Part shown: positions 31,977 to 34,312 of the stretch, piece by piece
How positions within the stretch are numbered: the stretch's first letter is position 1
Layout of the letters: the number at the start of each line of letters is the position of its first letter
From: Microcystis aeruginosa LEGE 91341
GTDB taxonomy: Bacteria; Cyanobacteriota; Cyanobacteriia; Cyanobacteriales; Microcystaceae
NCBI RefSeq assembly: GCF_015206885.1
Contig: NZ_JADEXY010000035.1
Location: forward strand, 1 to 34,312
Reading direction: 5' to 3'
DNA: 34,312 nucleotides
Program-made: the position numbers and the translations under genes
The notes under the pieces: generated by a model
What the model was told of the DNA's origin: nothing
Seen by the model: only the letters and a program-made list of their open reading frames with translations
Database searches by the model: none

Positions 31977-32071
31977 CAGATTTGAGTTTTAAGTTAACAG
32001 TGTTAATCAGTTATCAGTTGCCAGTTATTCCCCCAGTGATTACTGCTTACTGATAACTGAAAAATCTCCCC

Positions 32072-32104
<33 letters not shown>

Positions 32105-32141
32105 ACCAACAAACTTTTTCAGCAAACCCTACTTAATCGAT

Positions 32142-33074
32142 ATGGCATTTAACGTTACAAAACAGCGTAATTTTTGGTGGACAGTCTCGTCCCTGCTGAC
32201 AATTGGTAGTATTTTGGCCATGGTGATTTCTTGGTTCACTATTCAAGCGCCTTTGCGACCGAGTTTAGATTTTGTTGGTGGTACGAGAATTCAGATAGAA
32301 TTAGCCTGTGCCAAAAAGAATAACTGTGAGAAACCCTTAACTACTGCCGAAGTGCAAGTGATTTTAGACGAGGAGGGATTGGGTAACAGTAGTGTGCAGG
32401 TGTTGGATAAATATACTTTATCGGTGCGGACGAAAACCCTCGTAGAAGAACAGAGAACGAAATTACTCGACACCTTAAATGAGAAAATTGGCACCTTTGA
32501 CCCCGAAACCAGTCAAATCGATACCGTCGGGCCGACCATTGGTCAAGAATTATTTAGGTCAGGATTTTTAGCTTTATTAGTGTCATTTTTTGGCATTGCC
32601 GTCTATCTAAGCTTCCGTTTTCAACGGGATTACGCTTTTTTTGCCATTGTCGCCCTGCTGCACGACGTTTTGATCACTGTAGGGGTCTTTGCGGTTTTAG
32701 GCTTAATTGCGGGGGTAGAAGTGGATAGTTTATTTTTGGTTTCCCTCTTGACAATTGTGGGTTTTTCTGTTAATGACACAGTGGTAATTTATGATCGCGT
32801 GCGGGAAAATTTTGTCAATACCCCCGAATTATCCGTGGATGAAATTGTCGATAATGCGGTGAGTCAAACCCTAACTCGTTCAATTAATACCACCCTGACC
32901 ACTTTATTGCCTCTGGTGGCGATTTTTCTCTTTGGTGGCAGCACCTTAAAATATTTTGCCCTAGCTTTAATTATCGGTTTCGTAGCTGGGGCCTATTCGA
33001 GTATTTTTATCGCTAGTACCCTACTAGCTTGGTGGCGCGGTCGTTCCCATCGACCCACACTCAATTACAGTTAG
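32142..33074 (+). CDS. secF: Protein translocase subunit SecF
   Basis: SecF pairs with SecD in proton-driven protein export. The 310 residues hold the first membrane helix (14-33), the P1 motif [14 protein letters not shown], a short lumenal/periplasmic domain, and five C-terminal helices with the RND signature [20 protein letters not shown] and [18 protein letters not shown]. It is of normal length. The ATG lies 10 bases after a lone MITE-type end, with no strong Shine-Dalgarno sequence. Its TAG stop (33072-33074) overlaps the TAA stop of the convergent antitoxin gene by two bases. Confidence 0.96.
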   Translation: MAFNVTKQRNFWWTVSSLLTIGSILAMVISWFTIQAPLRPSLDFVGGTRIQIELACAKKNNCEKPLTTAEVQVILDEEGLGNSSVQVLDKYTLSVRTKTLVEEQRTKLLDTLNEKIGTFDPETSQIDTVGPTIGQELFRSGFLALLVSFFGIAVYLSFRFQRDYAFFAIVALLHDVLITVGVFAVLGLIAGVEVDSLFLVSLLTIVGFSVNDTVVIYDRVRENFVNTPELSVDEIVDNAVSQTLTRSINTTLTTLLPLVAIFLFGGSTLKYFALALIIGFVAGAYSSIFIASTLLAWWRGRSHRPTLNYS

Positions 33075-33394
33075 GATGCCATTGGTGAAGAATCAGTGGT
33101 TCTTGGATGGGTCGTGACAGTAATTTCAACCTGTTGATTGAGACGACCCAAAATTGATATCAAACGGTCAATAGTAAAGCGTCCCAAATTAGCACGGCGA
33201 ATCTGGACAAATTCACTGTGATTAATTCCAGTTCGCACTTGAGCATCGCGGGTTGATAAGTCTTCCTTCTCCAGAACCTTGATAATTTCAGCAGCAAGCA
33301 CTGCTTTCGCTTGTCGCACGTCCGCATCTACATCGCCAAAATCACGGTACACATTCCCGCTACCTTGTACCAGTTCAAATTGTTCTTCACTCAT
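33071..33394 (-). CDS. HigA-like helix-turn-helix antitoxin
   Basis: The 107-residue product has an XRE/HTH_37-type DNA-binding domain at about 33-85: [20 protein letters not shown] then [20 protein letters not shown] and [12 protein letters not shown]. An extended acidic N-terminus ([20 protein letters not shown]) is typical of antitoxins whose start binds the toxin. The ATG overlaps the toxin stop in an ATGA junction, so the toxin is made first, as in HigBA systems. It should bind its own promoter together with the toxin. It ends by overlapping the secF stop. Confidence 0.88.
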   Translation of the reverse strand: MSEEQFELVQGSGNVYRDFGDVDADVRQAKAVLAAEIIKVLEKEDLSTRDAQVRTGINHSEFVQIRRANLGRFTIDRLISILGRLNQQVEITVTTHPRTTDSSPMAS

Positions 33395-33735
33395 GAGAGT
33401 TCCTCCTTCAATCGCTTGAGCCGTGCTTTGATAACTTCGACTTCTTGCTGTGGTGTTTTGATCCCTTTTGGGGATTTTTTCTGGAAGGCATGAATCACCC
33501 AGATAGCCTCACCTAACTGGACAGCATAGATAGTTCGATAGGCATCCCCCTTGAAAGGTAGAGCAATCTCGAACACACCAGAACCAATCCCCTTAAAAGG
33601 CTTGGTTAGGGATGATTTTGCCCCTTCTGCTGCAATAGTTAAAGCGTCAAGTACAATTTCTTGGGCTTCCTTGGGAAACTTTTGAAAATCTTTCCGTGCC
33701 GCTTTAATCCAAGATATAGGACGGGTATTACGCAT
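33391..33735 (-). CDS. RelE/HigB-like toxin (phage Gp49 type)
   Basis: The toxin family cuts mRNA on the ribosome. The chosen 114-residue form starts MRNTRPISWIKAARKDFQKF and contains KPFKGIGSGVFEIALPF, DAYRTIYAVQL and IWVIHAFQKKSPKGIKTP, all typical of the Gp49-like HigB group. A longer frame starts at 33777, but that ATG lies within a -10 box (TATAAT, 33776-33781 on the minus strand), so it cannot be in the transcript made from it. The C-terminal helix is rich in Lys/Arg/Glu. It forms a two-gene operon with the antitoxin. Confidence 0.87.
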   Translation of the reverse strand: MRNTRPISWIKAARKDFQKFPKEAQEIVLDALTIAAEGAKSSLTKPFKGIGSGVFEIALPFKGDAYRTIYAVQLGEAIWVIHAFQKKSPKGIKTPQQEVEVIKARLKRLKEELS

Positions 33736-33775
33736 TCGCTTATGGTGATATAACTGATACCACCGGTCAACCCCC

Positions 33776-33781
33776 ATTATA
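33776..33781 (-). promoter_or_regulatory. -10 box of the HigBA-like operon
   Basis: A perfect TATAAT on the minus strand about 40 bases before the preferred toxin start. No good -35 lies 17 bases upstream; GCATCA is the nearest candidate. It decides the toxin start codon. Confidence 0.5.
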
Positions 33782-33804
33782 CCTAAAGACCATCAATTTG
33801 ATGC

Positions 33805-34056
33805 TTATCGAGGGTCATAACTCCCTTTATAGGTTGTAAAAATTTGATAACCAGGTAAAACTAAGCTGATACCAGCAAAACTATGTATTGTTCCTGGATA
33901 ACTTTCTTCTGCATCACTACCCCCCAATCGCCAACAAAAAGAACCCAACCAAATATAAAAGCCTGGAATCAGTGCGTCCATCGAATAGGCAATATCCTTT
34001 AACTGAGGGTTAACTCCGTTTGATGATCCCTTTTTTTGGGAAACTTTTATTTTCAT
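33805..34056 (-). CDS. Small hypothetical protein
   Basis: I do not recognise this 83-residue frame. It has a basic start (MKIKVSQKKGSSNG), then a region with possible membrane character (MDALIPGFYIWLGSFCWRLG) and a second apolar stretch (AGISLVLPGYQIF). The end is YKGSYDPR. It could be a small membrane protein or a remnant. Its ATG lies inside a 10-base tandem repeat that places three ATG codons in three different frames, so its start is uncertain. Confidence 0.4.
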   Translation of the reverse strand: MKIKVSQKKGSSNGVNPQLKDIAYSMDALIPGFYIWLGSFCWRLGGSDAEESYPGTIHSFAGISLVLPGYQIFTTYKGSYDPR

Positions 34057-34078
34057 TTATTTTCATTTATTTTCATTA
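34045..34078. repeat. 10-bp tandem repeat at the start of the small ORF
   Basis: About three units of TTTTATTTTC/ATTTATTTTC type (minus strand ATGAAAATAA). Each unit carries an ATG (minus strand at 34056, 34066, 34076), 10 bases apart and hence in different frames. Confidence 0.8.
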
Positions 34079-34119
34079 TTTTAAACTTATTCTCATTTAA
34101 GAATGATACCATATTTTTG

Positions 34120-34227
34120 TTAGCATTGACGATGACAATTATCGCAATGTCCACACTTAAACCCTTTGGCGCAATCGCTAATATGGTAGCGACTGTCTTG
34201 ATTGTCAAGGGGTAACTCAAAAAACAA
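34120..34227 (-). CDS. Possible cysteine-rich C-terminal fragment
   Basis: A short frame from a TTG at 34225-34227 to TAA 34120-34122 reads FFELPLDNQDSRYHISDCAK then GFKCGHCDNCHRQC. Five cysteines with CxxCxxC-like spacing and two histidines near the end suggest a metal-binding tail. A stop lies just upstream in the frame, so it may be the last part of a frameshifted gene that enters from the contig end. The final 85 bases of the window hold nothing else recognisable. Confidence 0.3.
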   Translation of the reverse strand: MFFELPLDNQDSRYHISDCAKGFKCGHCDNCHRQC

Positions 34228-34312
34228 TCAAGGAGTTGCTGTCGAACCTAAAATCTCAAGCCAGAAAAAAGCGCAGCAAAAACTAAGTCGCTCAGGTTAA
34301 ACCAAAGCAAGC

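Overview
The window looks like a stretch of chromosome from a bloom-forming unicellular cyanobacterium, most likely Microcystis aeruginosa or a close relative. Evidence: the HIP1 octamer GCGATCGC recurs; the gene set is cyanobacterial (FutA-type iron-binding protein, a Ycf36/CGLD27 homologue, the archaeal/cyanobacterial CobT family, pdhB next to secD-secF); heptameric repeats fill the intergenic gaps; and toxin-antitoxin, CHAT and Rpn-type genes are abundant. The species is inferred, not proven. The first 25 bases are not genomic: they match the Illumina Nextera read-2 adapter end, and the contig then breaks inside a dispersed repeat.

Layout. 0.03-9.3 kb is mostly housekeeping: pyrE, a secreted small protein, fni (isoprenoid isomerase), a decayed gene, a SWIM zinc-finger protein, topA, a DUF938 methyltransferase and futA with a Fur-box-like site. 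A palindromic G/C-clustered repeat sits at gene 3' ends three times here. 9.5-16.2 kb is an accessory conflict/stress island: a 124-aa protein with a hydrophobic C-terminal part, convergent with a 1404-aa membrane-anchored TPR-CHAT caspase-like protease; then two HicB-HicA toxin-antitoxin pairs in opposite orientations around an orphan DUF433 antitoxin, with an 80-bp direct repeat; then the fossil N-terminus of what looks like a second CHAT/TPR-type gene. 16.2-20.1 kb carries a CobT-family phosphoribosyltransferase, a DppC-type permease, thioredoxin and a PLP aminotransferase, the last three possibly co-transcribed behind a MITE-like element.

20.3-24.0 kb is unstable DNA. An NHL-repeat PEP-CTERM surface protein has its only plausible ATG out of frame with the body of the gene, across a G9 tract followed by a perfect hairpin. 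Next to it is a tandem array of intact, frameshifted and truncated Rpn/PD-(D/E)XK-type genes (DUF2887, DUF4351) that share and swap C-terminal tails. 24.0-29.2 kb holds dapB and a tight minus-strand run: GTPase, yqeK, rsfS, CGLD27/ycf36 and asparaginase. 29.5-33.1 kb holds pdhB, secD and secF, with eleven heptamer units between secD and secF. The right end has a HigBA-like toxin-antitoxin pair and two small unrecognised reading frames.

The strongest leads for something undescribed are the convergent CHAT-protease/124-aa-protein pair and the G9-plus-hairpin start of the PEP-CTERM gene. No tRNA, rRNA, CRISPR array, prophage or intact transposase gene was seen.
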